A DNA stretch of 64,000 nt from Corynebacterium pacaense (GCF_900169525.1 NZ_LT821239.1:1014708-1078707), one strand, 5' to 3'; positions 1 through 12,432 are shown, counted from the stretch's first letter. The notes: generated from the letters alone by a model not told the origin. A program made the numbers and translations.

Positions 1-205
1 AAGATCCGGCGCAGTGCCCGGGTGATCTGCTTGTCCCGGATGGACCGGGCTGATTCAGGCCGTGATTTGTGGGCGTAATACGTGCTCAGGGCTATCTTCG
101 CGCTGGTGGTGGCCAGGACGCGGATGATGGGCTCGACCCCGAACTGAGCACGGTTGTCGTCGATGAAGGTGACGATTACTTGTGTGGGCGGTCGAGCTCC
201 GCCGC
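1..205 (-). CDS. IS3-family transposase OrfB, N-terminal part (cut by window edge)
   Basis: The minus-strand frame overlapping the end of orfA reads VIVTFIDDNRAQFGVEPI and then a Tyr-rich stretch (STYYAHKS), typical of the start of an IS3 orfB product. It has no clear start of its own. A run of six T on the coding strand (207-212), in the context GCTTTTTTC, is a plausible -1 frameshift site that would fuse it to OrfA. The DDE catalytic core should lie left of base 1, so integrity cannot be judged. Confidence 0.7.
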
Positions 206-487
206 GAAAAAAGCCGAGGCTTTCTTGAGGATCTCGTTGGCGCGTTTGGCTTCGGCGAGCTCGGCCCGCAGCCTGCGGTTTTCTGTTTCCAGGTCCATCG
301 ATTCGGCCGGTGTGTCGGTTCCGGATTGCTTGTGGGTGCGGACCCAGACGCGCAGGGTTTCCTTGCTCACGCCGAGTTCGTCGGCGATGCGGGTGACCGC
401 GCCCCGGGCGGTGACGGGATCAGCTTGAGCGTGGAGCACGAGTTCTACAGCGCGCTGCTTGAGCTCGACAGTGTATTTGGTGGGCAT
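176..487 (-). CDS. IS3-family transposase OrfA (HTH + leucine zipper)
   Basis: 103-residue protein with the usual orfA layout. A helix-turn-helix (ADELGVSKETLRVWVR) is followed by a coiled-coil region (LETENRRLRAELAEAKRANE). It ends in KKASAFFAAELD, the standard OrfA tail just before the frameshift into OrfB. The start is ATG at 487. It binds the element's ends and, fused to OrfB, gives the active transposase. It differs in sequence from the OrfA at 1373-1684, so the two IS3 copies belong to different subgroups. Confidence 0.9.
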   Translation of the reverse strand: MPTKYTVELKQRAVELVLHAQADPVTARGAVTRIADELGVSKETLRVWVRTHKQSGTDTPAESMDLETENRRLRAELAEAKRANEILKKASAFFAAELDRPHK

Positions 488-521
488 GTAAGGGTTTCCT
501 TTTCCAATTTCCTACCCTCCA

Positions 522-1232
522 TTAAACCCGGGGCGAACCACCTTCCTCTTTCGCCAACCAGATACCCAGAATGTGCTTGATCCCGTCCATGTCTACTCCG
601 ATGGCTAGGTAAGCAGACTTGTTGACTACCCGACCCCCGTCACGGACTTTGATACGTAACGCGTCGAGGAAGATCACCGGGTAAAAGTCATCGAGCTGGC
701 GGTTTTGCCAGATCATCACCTCATCTAAAACAGCATCAGTAACTGCGGAAATAGTTTCATGGGAGATATCCACGCCCATCGAGGTGATCATGTGGTGTTG
801 GATGTCTCGTACAGTCATGCCCCCGGCGTACAAGCTGATGATCATGTCGTCAACGTCGGTGAGCCGACGGGAGCCTTTGGGCACCATCGCCGGTAGGAAC
901 GAGCCGTTACGGTCCCGAGGGACTGACACGTCCACAGGCCCATAGTTCGAATCAACTCGCTTGGGGTAGGAACCGTTGCGGGAGTTGTTCTGCCCAGCAG
1001 CTGTCTTGCTGTTTCGGTCGCCATGCTGGTAGCCGAGGTGGGCGTCCATTTCCGCGTTCAAACCCCGATTGATCGAGGCCTGAAGCAGACCCCGGACAAG
1101 GTCGTTGGCATCGGTAGTTGAGGTACCAAGCTCGTCGATCAGCTTGGCCATTTCCGGATTAGCCAGGAGCTTTTCCTCAATTGCTTTGATCCGTGCGGAA
1201 TCTGCTGGGTCTCGTTTAGCCACAGTGGTCAT
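522..1232 (-). pseudogene. IS256-family (mutator) transposase, 5' part, interrupted by IS3 insertion
   Basis: 236 codons of a transposase normally about 400 residues long. It shows the mutator-type N-terminus with HLGYQHGDR and a NSRNG-x-YPKRV block, the conserved PRDRNGSF, and the first catalytic Asp in VIFLDALRIKV. After IWLAKEEG the frame runs into the end of the neighbouring IS3 element and stops at 522. The second Asp and Glu of the catalytic triad are missing here. The rest presumably lies left of the IS3 element, outside the window. Confidence 0.88.
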
Positions 1233-1291
1233 TATGGTTTATCTCCTTGATGTGAAGGAAGTCCCTCACACACAAACCATTAGACACTCTC
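535..1291 (-). mobile_element. IS256-family element, 5' portion
   Basis: The outer terminus is read on the minus strand just upstream of the transposase gene. It begins GAGAGTGTCTAATGGTTTGT at about 1291, the type of end found on actinobacterial IS256-group elements. About 35-60 bp separate it from the ATG. The other end is beyond the IS3 insertion and out of the window. About 30 bp of unassigned sequence separates this element from the next IS3 copy at 1321. Confidence 0.65.
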
Positions 1292-1372
1292 GATTCAGCA
1301 GAGAATCCCGGCCATCTCAGTGAACCGGCCCAGGTTTGATGCCGCATCTTTTCGAGTTGAGAGGATGGCTTC

Positions 1373-1684
1373 ATGCCAAAGAAGATTGATGCGCAGGTCC
1401 GTGAACGAGCGGTCAGGCTGGTGCGCGAGCACCGATCGGAGTACCCATCGAACGCGAAGGCGATCGCAGCCGTTGCGCGTCAGGAGGGCGTCGGCGTGGA
1501 GTCGCTGCGCCGGTGGGTGATCCAAGCTGAGATCGATGCCGGCACCAGAGAAGGTCAAACCAGCGAAGAGCACGCTGAGATCAAGCGGCTCAAAGCCGAG
1601 AACCGTCGGCTCCGTGAGGACGTAGCGATCCTGCGCGCGGCGACGACTTTCTTCGCGGGGGAGCTCGACCCCCGCAACCGTTGA
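1373..1684 (+). CDS. IS3-family transposase OrfA
   Basis: 103 residues. An N-terminal helix-turn-helix spans about residues 25-50 (AIAAVARQEGVGVESLRRWV). A leucine-zipper-like coiled coil follows (EIKRLKAENRRLREDVAIL), then the family tail ATTFFAGELDPRNR. The start is ATG at 1373, inside the element 52 bp from the left inverted repeat. The stop overlaps the start of orfB, and the usual -1 frameshift near the end (TTTCTTC region) would yield the OrfAB fusion. Looks intact. Confidence 0.92.
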   Translation: MPKKIDAQVRERAVRLVREHRSEYPSNAKAIAAVARQEGVGVESLRRWVIQAEIDAGTREGQTSEEHAEIKRLKAENRRLREDVAILRAATTFFAGELDPRNR

Positions 1685-2661
1685 TGATGGGCTTCATCGA
1701 CCAGATGCGTTCGGAGGGCTTCGCCGTCGAGTCGATCGTTCGCGTCCTGCGTGAGCAGGGCATGAAGATCGCGGCACGCACCTACCGGTCCTGGAAACGC
1801 CCCCGGATTTCGGCCCGTACAGTAGCCGACGCGATGGTCGTGGACGCGGTCCGTGACGCCGCCTGGACGACCGTCGAGGATCAGGCCGGTGAGCAACGTC
1901 GTCGGATGACTCCGGAGGGGTTGTACGGGCGGAAGAAAATGACCGCCCTGATCCGCCGCACCGCGCTCCCGGAGGCCTCCCGCGGGGCAGTCGACCGTGC
2001 CATGCGGGCATTGGGGCTTTCGGGCGTCACGCGGGCGAAAGCGATCCGTACGACGATCCGTGTGAAGGACGGGATCCGGGCCGGGGATCTGCTGAACCGG
2101 GACTTCACCGCCCCGCGGCCCGATCACACGTGGGTCACCGATTTCACCTATGTCCGCACTTGGGCGGGATGGGTGTATGTCGCGTTCATCCTCGACGTGT
2201 TCTCGCAACGCATCGTGTCTTGGCACGTCCAGACCACCAAGCATGTCGACCTCGTCATGATCCCGCTGCGCATGGCGCTCTGGGAACGTGACCGGCAAGG
2301 CCACCGAGTCGGCCCCGGACAACTGCGGCACCACTCGGATGCGGGGGCCCAATACACCTCCGTGATGCTCACCGAGCATCTCGCGCTCGAGGGTATCGCC
2401 GCCTCGATCGGGACCGTCGGCGATGCGTACGACAACGCGCTTATGGAGACGATCAACGGGCTCTACAAGGCCGAATGCGTGCGTACGACGATCTTCCACG
2501 ACGGCCCCTACAAGACAATCGCAGACGTCGAGTTCGCGACCGCCGGATGGGTCGACTGGTACAACAACCGAAGGCTTCACGGTAGCCTTGGAATGGTCAG
2601 CCCCGACGAGTTCGAGGCGACCTACTACGCGGCCCTCACCGAGGAGTCGCTCCCCGCATAG
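1681..2661 (+). CDS. IS3-family transposase OrfB (rve integrase core)
   Basis: 326 residues, full length for the family. The retroviral-integrase-type DDE core is complete: the first Asp in TWVTDFTYVRTW, the second in HHSDAGAQYTS, and the Glu in DNALMETINGLYKAE. An HTH_21-like stretch precedes it (GLYGRKKMTALIRR). The C-terminus WYNNRRLHGSLGMVSPDEFE is typical. It likely starts at 1681 or at ATG 1684, overlapping the orfA stop, and is produced partly as an OrfAB frameshift product. It appears functional. Confidence 0.93.
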   Translation: MMMGFIDQMRSEGFAVESIVRVLREQGMKIAARTYRSWKRPRISARTVADAMVVDAVRDAAWTTVEDQAGEQRRRMTPEGLYGRKKMTALIRRTALPEASRGAVDRAMRALGLSGVTRAKAIRTTIRVKDGIRAGDLLNRDFTAPRPDHTWVTDFTYVRTWAGWVYVAFILDVFSQRIVSWHVQTTKHVDLVMIPLRMALWERDRQGHRVGPGQLRHHSDAGAQYTSVMLTEHLALEGIAASIGTVGDAYDNALMETINGLYKAECVRTTIFHDGPYKTIADVEFATAGWVDWYNNRRLHGSLGMVSPDEFEATYYAALTEESLPA

Positions 2662-2689
2662 AAGCGGCACAGAACCCGGGCCGGTTCAC

Positions 2690-2923
2690 ATGCGGACGAA
2701 GTTCCGGGACGCGCTCGATCATCAGGTGGAAGGGGCGACGTTGCGGAGTTTCCGGCCGACTGTGGCCACCAGGCTTGAGCGGGCTGTGGGTGTGAAGGAA
2801 GCGGCGCGGCAGTTGGGGCACGAGTCCCCGGCGATCACGGGACGGCACTACATTGAGCGGGCGTCGACGGCGGGGGATTACACGGCGGTGCTCGATAGGC
2901 TGTTCTCGGGAACTGCGGAGTAA
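2690..2923 (+). pseudogene. Tyrosine recombinase (phage-type integrase), C-terminal fragment
   Basis: After the right end of the IS3 element the frame encodes 77 residues matching the end of a tyrosine recombinase: SFRPTVATRLERAVGVKEAARQLGHESPAITGRHYIER. The LGHESPAIT box and the presumed nucleophile Tyr in RHYIER are present. The box II His (normally HxxR) reads R-S-F-R, so it may have been inactive even before truncation. Everything upstream has been lost at the IS boundary. It lies just outside the 3' end of tRNA-Lys, where such integrases are expected, and is probably the relic of an integrated element. Confidence 0.75.
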
Positions 2924-2960
2924 GTGAGGAGTGAAGCAACCCCTATACCAACATGAAAAG

Positions 2961-3000
2961 AACCCCCGATGACCTGTATTGCCTGGTCATCGGGGGTTTT
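2961..3000 (+). terminator. Rho-independent terminator, probably bidirectional
   Basis: The two arms AACCCCCGATGACC and its complement before CGGGGGTTTT form a long, almost perfect GC-rich stem closed by a short loop (about 2975-2985). T residues lie on the right, and AAAAG lies on the left, which gives T residues on the other strand. It separates the recombinase fragment from tRNA-Lys and could end transcription from either side. Confidence 0.85.
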
Positions 3001-3004
3001 ATTG

Positions 3005-3077
3005 TGCGCCATCAGGGAATCGAACCCCGAACCCTCTGATTAAGAGTCAGATGCTCTACCAATTGAGCTAATGGCGC
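3005..3077 (-). tRNA. tRNA-Lys (anticodon CUU)
   Basis: A 73-nt cloverleaf on the minus strand. The acceptor stem is GCGCCAT/ATGGCGC with discriminator A at 3005. The D-arm is TAGCTCAATTGGTAGAGCA, and the anticodon loop CTCTTAA carries CUU. The T-arm contains GGTTCGAATC-type sequence (GGGTTCGATTCCC). CCA is not encoded. The 3' end faces the recombinase fragment, consistent with past use as an integration site. Confidence 0.96.
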
Positions 3078-3445
3078 ATGTTGTTGTTGAGGCGCTGGCC
3101 TCGTTGGCAACGAAGAAAAATATAACAGGAGTGGTCGGGGCTTGTAAAATCCGCAGCTGAGAGGCGTCTTTCGTGGGGTCGGGAGGGATGGGTAGGCGCC
3201 TTTGATAACGATTTGCCAACGAAACCTGTAGAGGCTTCGAAACCGGTAACAGGGTATCTGGGGGCGTCGATAAGCTTCAGTGAATCATTTGAGCGAAAAA
3301 TGACTTCCACGCTTGGGAAAAGCGGATCCTAACGATTTGGTGAAGACTGCGATTCCCCGGCGCGGCAGGCTGGTTTCTTACTCGGCCTGGCGAGTAGCGT
3401 TATGAAAAGTCTTGATCCCCTGCCTGCCGGCGGGGGAGGAGTGTT
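3078..3445. other. Intergenic region between tRNA-Lys and L,D-transpeptidase gene
   Basis: No credible gene. It should hold the tRNA-Lys promoter (TATATTTTT on the minus strand near 3116-3125) and the promoter of the downstream lipoprotein gene. Notable small elements are a perfect inverted repeat TCGTTGGCAACGA near 3100, and the 12-bp motif described separately at 3264-3275. Just before the coding start, GGGGGAGGA is a strong ribosome binding site. Confidence 0.5.
3264..3275 (+). repeat. Dispersed 12-mer GCGTCGATAAGC, copy 1
   Basis: Intergenic copy, here preceded by four more G (GGGGGCGTCGATAAGC, 3260-3275). The same 12-mer is found at six further places listed below, on both strands. I estimate about 0.01 chance occurrences in 64 kb. 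Its function is unknown. Confidence 0.8.
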
Positions 3446-4681
3446 GTGCCGGGAAGGGCGAGACAGTTGCATTGGGTTCAAAACAGGCGCGCGGTCGCCT
3501 TGTCCTTGTTGGCGGTTCTGACAGCGGGGGCCGTTGCGCTCAGCGGCTGCACCATTGATCGTGAGGGTGCCCGTGATTCGGGTTCCTCCGCATCCACCGG
3601 TGAACAGGTGGCCGATGTCAGACATGCCGCTCCGGCGGTGTCCGTCAGTGACGGCGCCGAGGACGTCAATCCGGCGGAACCGGTGGTGGTGAAATCCCTC
3701 GGGGAGGGGCTCAGTGACGTCACCATGACAAATGAGGACGGCTACGAGGTCGAGTCCGAGCTCAGCTCGGACAAACTGACCTGGACCACCGATGAAACGC
3801 TCGGCTACAACCGGACCTACACCGTGGAGGCGACCGATAACAACGGTGAAAGCACGACGGTGGTCTTTGATACCGCCAGGCCCAGCGCCACCACCACGGT
3901 TGCCCTGTCACCGCTGGCCGACTCTACCGTCGGCGTGGGCCAGACGATCGGTTTCCGCTTCGCCTCGCAGATCAAGGATCGCCAGGCCGTCCAGGATGCC
4001 ATCACGATCACCACCTCCCCGCACGTCGATGGCGCCTTCTACTGGTTGAACAACAACGAGCTGCGCTGGCGTCCGGAGGAGTACTGGACCCCCGGGACCA
4101 CGGTGTCGGTCGAGGCTGACATCTACGGCAAGGACTTCGGCGGCGGGGTGTGGGGAGATTCCGACAACGCCACCAATTTCACCATCGGTGACCGCGTCGA
4201 GGCTGTGGTCGACGATTCCACAAAGACCATGAGCGTCTACCGCAACGGCGAGGTGCTGCGCACCGTTCCCGTGTCCCTCGGGCGCGACACCGCGGACTGG
4301 GCCACCCCCAACGGCACCTACATCATCGGCGACCGCAATCCCGAGATGATCATGGATTCGACCACATTCGGCCTCGGCTATGAAAACGGCGGTTACCGGA
4401 CCCCGGTGAAGTACGCCACCCAGATGTCCTACTCGGGTATCTACGTCCATGCCGCCCCCTGGTCCGTGTGGGCGCAGGGAAGCTCGAACACCTCCCATGG
4501 TTGTGTCAACGTCTCCACCGAGGACGCCGCATGGTTCCAGGACACGGTCAAGCGTGGTGACATCGTCACCGTTAAGAACACCGTCGGCGGAACCCTCAGC
4601 GGCTATGACGGTCTGGGCGACTGGAACATTCCCTGGTCCGAATGGAGCAAGGGAAACGCGGATGAGACCACTGCGCGCTAA
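3446..4681 (+). CDS. L,D-transpeptidase lipoprotein (YkuD domain)
   Basis: 411 residues. It catalyses 3-3 cross-linking of meso-DAP peptides in peptidoglycan outside the membrane. The N-terminus has Arg residues, a hydrophobic core and a lipobox ALSGC with lipidated Cys35. A bacterial Ig-like linker region follows (about 60-240), then a YkuD domain. The catalytic box HGCVNVS has His351 and Cys353, preceded by the conserved [10 protein letters not shown]. The tail W-N-I-P-W resembles mycobacterial Ldt C-terminal extensions. GTG 3446 is chosen because GGGGGAGGA lies 6-14 bases upstream. It resembles LdtMt2/LppS-type enzymes, but which paralogue cannot be told. Confidence 0.92.
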   Translation: MPGRARQLHWVQNRRAVALSLLAVLTAGAVALSGCTIDREGARDSGSSASTGEQVADVRHAAPAVSVSDGAEDVNPAEPVVVKSLGEGLSDVTMTNEDGYEVESELSSDKLTWTTDETLGYNRTYTVEATDNNGESTTVVFDTARPSATTTVALSPLADSTVGVGQTIGFRFASQIKDRQAVQDAITITTSPHVDGAFYWLNNNELRWRPEEYWTPGTTVSVEADIYGKDFGGGVWGDSDNATNFTIGDRVEAVVDDSTKTMSVYRNGEVLRTVPVSLGRDTADWATPNGTYIIGDRNPEMIMDSTTFGLGYENGGYRTPVKYATQMSYSGIYVHAAPWSVWAQGSSNTSHGCVNVSTEDAAWFQDTVKRGDIVTVKNTVGGTLSGYDGLGDWNIPWSEWSKGNADETTAR

Positions 4682-4735
4682 GCCTGCACATTGCCTGGGC
4701 TAGGAGCGTGAACTACACTGGCAACCTGTTTTTAA

Positions 4736-4773
4736 ACCGGCGGTCACACTCCCTGTGGAGTCTGGCGGCCGGT
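4736..4773. terminator. Imperfect hairpin between L,D-transpeptidase and esterase genes
   Basis: ACCGGCGGTCACACTCC can pair with GGAGTCTGGCGGCCGGT (14 of 17 positions), leaving a short loop. No T-run follows, so it may be a weak terminator or an operator rather than a classic Rho-independent terminator. It lies about 45 bases before the esterase start. No DtxR-like iron box is visible here. Confidence 0.35.
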
Positions 4774-4816
4774 ATTGCACATTTTTCTCAGCGTCAAGGG
4801 CACAAGGGGAGACGAG

Positions 4817-6064
4817 ATGCCACCGATCGGGCAGGCACGGCAGTGGGTGGATCGTTTCGGCTCCATCCATGATGAGCTGTCGCCCGGTGCACCCATGCGG
4901 CTCCTGCATTCGAACGCCAGGGTGACCGGACCCCTGGAGGACGCCTGGGCGGAATCGGTGCGCAAGGGCGGTGAGCATTCCGCGCGACGGTGCGGGGATA
5001 TGGCGGTCAAGGCGTTGGCCACCCCGAACCCGATCATCGAAGAGGATCCCAGCGGCGACCCCGACATGCGCCTCTACACCTGGGTCGTGGAGAGCCCCGG
5101 TTCCGCGGGAGTCCTGTTGTGGATCAACGGACTCTTCGACAGCTCCGATGCCGGCGGATCCGAGATGCACCGGCTGGAGGGATCGGACCTGTGGACGCTT
5201 TCGGTTCGGATGCCCGCGTCCTGGCGTGCCTCGTACACGATCAGTACCTGGGACGGCGAAGGTCAGGCGCCCTGGCGTGCCGGCATCGACGCCCGTGCCG
5301 CCCTGGCCCTCGGCCGCCCCGATGACCGCAACCTCGGGCGTGTGCTGAACTCCTCCCTCGTTGAGGGACCGGATGCGCCGCTGGACCGCTGGGCGGCGGC
5401 GTCGACAAGCGTCCCGGTGGTGGAGGAGACCGTCGGTGGCGTGCACTTCTGGGTCTACGCCCCGCCCGTCGGGGTGGAGACCCCGCTGCTCATCCTTTTC
5501 GACGGCCAGTACTGGAACGGCGGACTGGAACTGCCGCGCCAGATCGACGCCGCGATCAGGGCCGGCCAGCTGCCACCGGTGCATGTGCTCATGATCGATT
5601 CCGTGGACACCGAGGCACGGTGGGACACCGTCGGTGTCCCCGGTGGCCAGGTGGACACGCTTATCGACGCCATCCTCCCGCACGTCCGCAGCCACTTCAG
5701 CGTCAGCGACCGCGGCGACCGCACCATCGCCTCCGGCGCCAGCCTCGGTGGGTTGGCCTGCCTATGGGCACTCGCGCTCTCCCGTGGTGAGGTGGGGCAC
5801 GCGATCGCGCAATCGCCGTCACTGTGGCGCTTCAACGTCGCCGACGCGCTCTCCGCCGCCGAGGACTGGGTGTCCATCCAGCTGCAGGCGGGCAAGTACG
5901 AGGGCGAGATGCTCCAGCTGTCCCATCAGCTCGCCGAGGACCTCTCCGGCGATATCAGGGATGTACGTGTGCAGCGCGTCTACGGCGGCCATGACTGGGC
6001 CTGGTGGCGCGTGCACATGCTCAATGCGTTGAGCGAGATGCTCAGCGGCTTCTACTCAAAGTAG
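4817..6064 (+). CDS. Enterochelin-esterase-like alpha/beta hydrolase (Fes/IroD type)
   Basis: 415 residues. An N-terminal domain (about 30-190, [20 protein letters not shown]) is followed by a C-terminal esterase-D-like domain (about 200-415). The nucleophile elbow is [14 protein letters not shown], and the putative catalytic His lies in [10 protein letters not shown] near the end. This architecture is that of Fes-type ferric enterobactin or bacillibactin esterases, which cleave trilactone siderophore backbones in the cytoplasm. I prefer ATG 4817, preceded by AAGGGGAGACGAG, over the 14-codon longer ATG 4775. The 3' end overlaps orn on the opposite strand by 13 bases. With no siderophore genes nearby, the true substrate is uncertain. 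Confidence 0.8.
   Translation: MPPIGQARQWVDRFGSIHDELSPGAPMRLLHSNARVTGPLEDAWAESVRKGGEHSARRCGDMAVKALATPNPIIEEDPSGDPDMRLYTWVVESPGSAGVLLWINGLFDSSDAGGSEMHRLEGSDLWTLSVRMPASWRASYTISTWDGEGQAPWRAGIDARAALALGRPDDRNLGRVLNSSLVEGPDAPLDRWAAASTSVPVVEETVGGVHFWVYAPPVGVETPLLILFDGQYWNGGLELPRQIDAAIRAGQLPPVHVLMIDSVDTEARWDTVGVPGGQVDTLIDAILPHVRSHFSVSDRGDRTIASGASLGGLACLWALALSRGEVGHAIAQSPSLWRFNVADALSAAEDWVSIQLQAGKYEGEMLQLSHQLAEDLSGDIRDVRVQRVYGGHDWAWWRVHMLNALSEMLSGFYSK
5659..5670 (-). repeat. Dispersed 12-mer GCGTCGATAAGC, copy 2
   Basis: Lies inside the esterase gene, read on the minus strand. Confidence 0.75.
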
Positions 6065-6702
6065 CCGGCGAAGCGCTCGGTCGCCTGCTCCGCCGCCTCG
6101 GTGCACTCCTCGGATGTGGGACCCGGCTCGGCGATGAAGAAGGAACGGCGGTAATACTCCAGCTCACGGATTGATTCCACGATATCGGCCAGTGCGCGGT
6201 GCGCGAGACCCTTCTCCGGCTGTTTGTAGTACACACGTGGATACCAGCGCCTGGCGAGCTCCTTGACAGAGGAGACATCGACCATGCGGTAGTGCAGCGC
6301 GGCATCCAGGCGGGGCATCTGCTCGCGGATGAAGGAGCGGTCCGTGGCAATGGAGTTGCCGGCCAGCGGTGCCGGATGCGCGGGGTCGCAGTGCTGCTCG
6401 ATCAGAGCGAGCACCGCATCCTCCGCCTCTCTGAGACTGACACCCGAGCGGCGGATCTCCGCGGTCAGCCCGGAGGAATCGTGCATGTTGGTGACGAAAT
6501 CATCCATCTGTGCCAGTTCATCCTCGGTGGCGTGGACCACAAGATCCACGCCCTCGCCGATGATGTTGAGTTTCGCGTCGGTGATCAGGGCCGCGACCTC
6601 CACAATGACGTGCCGGTCCAGGTCCAGGCCGGTCATCTCCAGATCGACCCATACCAGCCGGTCATCGCGGTGGGCAACGGCGGGGGAGCTACCTTCAGTC
6701 AT
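6052..6702 (-). CDS. orn: Oligoribonuclease
   Basis: 216 residues, a DEDDh 3'-5' exoribonuclease that degrades 2-5 nt RNAs to mononucleotides. Exo motif I is [10 protein letters not shown] (Asp and Glu metal ligands), motif II includes ATDRSFI, and motif III is HRALADI, with the catalytic His and last Asp. Length is slightly over the usual 180-200 because of a short acidic C-terminal tail. The start at 6702 lies 3 bp after the stop of the upstream reductase gene, so the two are very likely one operon. The same pairing of orn with this reductase is known in mycobacteria and corynebacteria. Confidence 0.95.
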   Translation of the reverse strand: MTEGSSPAVAHRDDRLVWVDLEMTGLDLDRHVIVEVAALITDAKLNIIGEGVDLVVHATEDELAQMDDFVTNMHDSSGLTAEIRRSGVSLREAEDAVLALIEQHCDPAHPAPLAGNSIATDRSFIREQMPRLDAALHYRMVDVSSVKELARRWYPRVYYKQPEKGLAHRALADIVESIRELEYYRRSFFIAEPGPTSEECTEAAEQATERFAGYFE

Positions 6703-6705
6703 CTT

Positions 6706-7506
6706 CTAACCCATCTTCTTGTAGATCTGCCCCATCAGCGGGGATAGAACAGCGGTCGGTGCGATTGCGGAAACGGCGTTCATCGCCTTGGCCAGCGGTC
6801 CGGGCACCACCCTGCGCCGGTTCCTCGCCAGCGCGCGCAGCGTCTCCGCGGAACAGGATTCATAGGTGGTCCACAGAAAATCCGGTACGACCCTGTCCAC
6901 CACGGATTTCTCCGCCTCCGGGATCTCGGATTCCCGCACCGGCCCCGGTGCCAGGAGCGTGCAGGCCACTCCCGTCCCGCGCAGCTCATAGTGCAGGGCC
7001 TCGGTGAAGGCGTTGACACCGGCCTTGGTGAACACATAGGTCGCATTGTTCGGGATAGGGACATTCCCGGCTGCGGAGCCGACATTGCAGATCGCACCGA
7101 CGCCGCGGTCGATCATTCCGCCGAGCACTGCGTGGGTCAACTCGAACACGGCGGTCGCGTTGAGATCAAACTGGGTGACCTCGTAGTTCCAATCCTGATC
7201 CTTGAACGCCCCGAAGCTGGCTATGCCCGCGGAGTTGATGACAATGTTGATCTCCCGCTGCGAGATCTCCGCGATCAGGGCGGCCCGCTGATCCCTGTCG
7301 GCCAGATCCACCGCGCGCACCTCCACGGTGACCCCGTGCCTGCTCTGAAGATCCTCCGCCAGTTCCTTCAACACATCCTCGCGGCGCGCGACGATGATGA
7401 GGTTGTGCCCGTAGCGGGCGAGGTCGGCGGCGATAGCCCGGCCTATGCCCTGGCTGGCGCCGGTGACTAGCGCCCGCGCCTCGGGACCGGGGGTTGGCAG
7501 TGCCAT
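6706..7506 (-). CDS. cmrA: Short-chain reductase, CmrA-like mycolate precursor reductase
   Basis: 266 residues of the SDR fold. The Rossmann motif is TGASQGIG (residues 15-22), NSAG is the structural motif, and the catalytic YxxxK is in TYVFTKAG with an upstream Ser (GSAAGN). The C-terminal hydrophobic stretch (MNAVSAIAPTAVLSPLMGQIY) matches the CmrA/Rv2509 group. That group reduces the beta-keto ester of newly condensed mycolates before transfer to the wall. The neighbourhood (next to orn) supports this assignment, which is by analogy and not proven. ATG at 7506 is preceded by an AAGGAG-type site (AAGGAGTTTCC on the coding strand). Confidence 0.82.
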   Translation of the reverse strand: MALPTPGPEARALVTGASQGIGRAIAADLARYGHNLIIVARREDVLKELAEDLQSRHGVTVEVRAVDLADRDQRAALIAEISQREINIVINSAGIASFGAFKDQDWNYEVTQFDLNATAVFELTHAVLGGMIDRGVGAICNVGSAAGNVPIPNNATYVFTKAGVNAFTEALHYELRGTGVACTLLAPGPVRESEIPEAEKSVVDRVVPDFLWTTYESCSAETLRALARNRRRVVPGPLAKAMNAVSAIAPTAVLSPLMGQIYKKMG

Positions 7507-7635
7507 GGAAACTCCTTAACAGCTCAATTCTCTACCAGGGCAATGCTACGGCACGGCGGACCACCGGTGTGCAGGGCGCTCGGCGATGCCATCCCGGGGT
7601 CGGGAGGGTAGGGGACGTGAGATGATCGGGAGGCG

Positions 7636-7651
7636 GTGAGAGGCAGCTCAC
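7636..7651. promoter_or_regulatory. Palindrome just upstream of the bgl -35 box
   Basis: GTGAG-N6-CTCAC is a perfect 5-6-5 inverted repeat ending three bases before the -35 hexamer, a typical activator position. The spacing does not fit the GlxR/CRP consensus (GTGA-N6-TCAC would be needed; here the inner spacing is 8). The binding protein is unknown. Confidence 0.35.
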
Positions 7652-7653
7652 TC

Positions 7654-7681
7654 TTGACTGGCAGTGTGGCGTGGCTAGAAT
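7654..7681 (+). promoter_or_regulatory. Promoter of the bgl operon
   Basis: The -35 is TTGACT (7654-7659) and the -10 is TAGAAT (7676-7681), with a 16-bp spacer. Transcription would start near 7688, placing about 40 nt before the antiterminator RNA element and about 180 nt before the bglF start. This is the best sigma-A-type promoter in the window. Confidence 0.8.
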
Positions 7682-7729
7682 GAAAGATGTTCATCCCCGA
7701 AACACAGGACGCCGTTCCTCCGGGGAGCA

Positions 7730-7761
7730 GGATTGTTACCCTCGATGTCGGGGCAAGACCT
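7730..7761 (+). promoter_or_regulatory. RAT: ribonucleic antiterminator site for BglG
   Basis: GGATTGTTAC at 7730-7739 and GGCAAGACCT at 7752-7761 are the conserved halves of the BglG/LicT/SacY target hairpin. Compare GGATTGTTACTGC...GGCAAAACC in E. coli bgl. Between them CCTCGATGTCGGGG forms the variable upper stem. The last seven bases (AAGACCT) are also the first seven of the terminator stem, so RAT and terminator are mutually exclusive. The BglG family protein encoded at 11212 is the expected partner. Confidence 0.88.
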
Positions 7762-7810
7762 GGATGACAACGCAGCTGCTGCGTTGTCATCCAGGTCTTT
7801 GTCGTTTTTC
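7755..7810 (+). terminator. Conditional (attenuator) terminator in the bgl leader
   Basis: Perfect 21-bp stem: arm 7755-7775 starts AAGACCTGGATGAC, the loop is CTG, and arm 7779-7799 ends TCCAGGTCTT. It is followed by TTGTCGTTTTTC. The stem base overlaps the RAT. BglG bound to the RAT should block formation, allowing transcription of bglF-bglA-bglG when a beta-glucoside is present. Confidence 0.92.
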
Positions 7811-7865
7811 GGGGTGACCACCGCTCCCGGAACCACGGCACAACACGAAAGGAGCTGGAGCGGTC

Positions 7866-12066
<4,201 letters not shown>

Positions 12067-12089
12067 GGAGTCAGGCCCGACCCCTGAGG

Positions 12090-12432
12090 TCACAGGAGCG
12101 GGACAAAGCCGCCAGACCTCACCTGCCCGGCGTCAACCGGATCGCCGGGCACCGGGGTCGATTGCAGGGCCTCATTCATCGGGACGTTGATCATGGCGGT
12201 CAGCATCGGGCCGCCGTGAGCAGGAGTGCGCCACCGCTGCGATGATCAGTACCAGCGGTGTGAGGAAGAAGACGGGGAAGAACACCGCATTGCTCACGGA
12301 GGCGTTCATCTCCTGCATGGGGCCCCACATCGTGGAACAGACCCAGGCGTAGAAGAACCTGGCGATCAGTCCGGTCAGGAGCACGGCGGACAGCGTTGCA
12401 TATAGGGAGGGGGAAAGGAACAGTGGTCGCAT
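12090..12432 (-). pseudogene. DUF1772 membrane protein, frameshifted remnant
   Basis: The minus-strand start at 12432 encodes LIARFFYAWVCSTMW, then MQEMNASVSNAVFFPVFF, typical of DUF1772 (anthrone-oxygenase-like membrane proteins). About a dozen residues expected between the two blocks are missing. After LIIAAVAH the frame is lost. The expected downstream core (GPMLTAMINVPMNEALQ) is found in another frame, ending at a stop at 12090-12092. I read this as an internal deletion plus a frameshift. It diverges from the TetR gene at 12562 and was probably its regulated target. Its native function in this lineage is unknown. Confidence 0.68.

Larger units (their letters stand above)
1..543 (-). mobile_element. 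IS3-family element, partial (left part outside window)
   Basis: Minus-strand IS3-type element carrying orfA and the start of orfB. Its outer end appears to be near 535-543, where the reading frame of an IS256-family transposase is lost abruptly after an EEGG-like stretch. The end sequence on the minus strand begins TGGTTCGCCCCGGG, with the 5' TG typical of IS3 ends. The other terminus lies left of the window, so length, second inverted repeat and target duplication cannot be checked here. It is inserted within the IS256 transposase gene and is therefore the younger of the two elements. Confidence 0.75.
1321..2688 (+). mobile_element. Complete IS3-family insertion sequence
   Basis: A 1,368-bp element with matching terminal inverted repeats. 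The left end starts TGAACCGGCCCAGGTT at 1321. The right end, read inward from 2688 on the minus strand, starts TGAACCGGCCCGGGTT. About 20 of the first 25 positions agree. It contains orfA and orfB, both open. Flanking trinucleotides are CAG on the left and CAT on the right, so there is no perfect 3-bp target duplication. That suggests a deletion or rearrangement beside the element after insertion. Confidence 0.88.

Noticed and set aside
4682-4816. Iron (DtxR) box upstream of the Fes-like esterase
   Set aside because: No TTAGG-type palindrome is present, only an imperfect GC-rich hairpin; iron control is not supported here.
7636-7651. GlxR/CRP site upstream of bglF
   Set aside because: The palindrome is real but the half-site spacing is 8 rather than 6, so it does not fit the GlxR consensus; kept as an unassigned palindrome.
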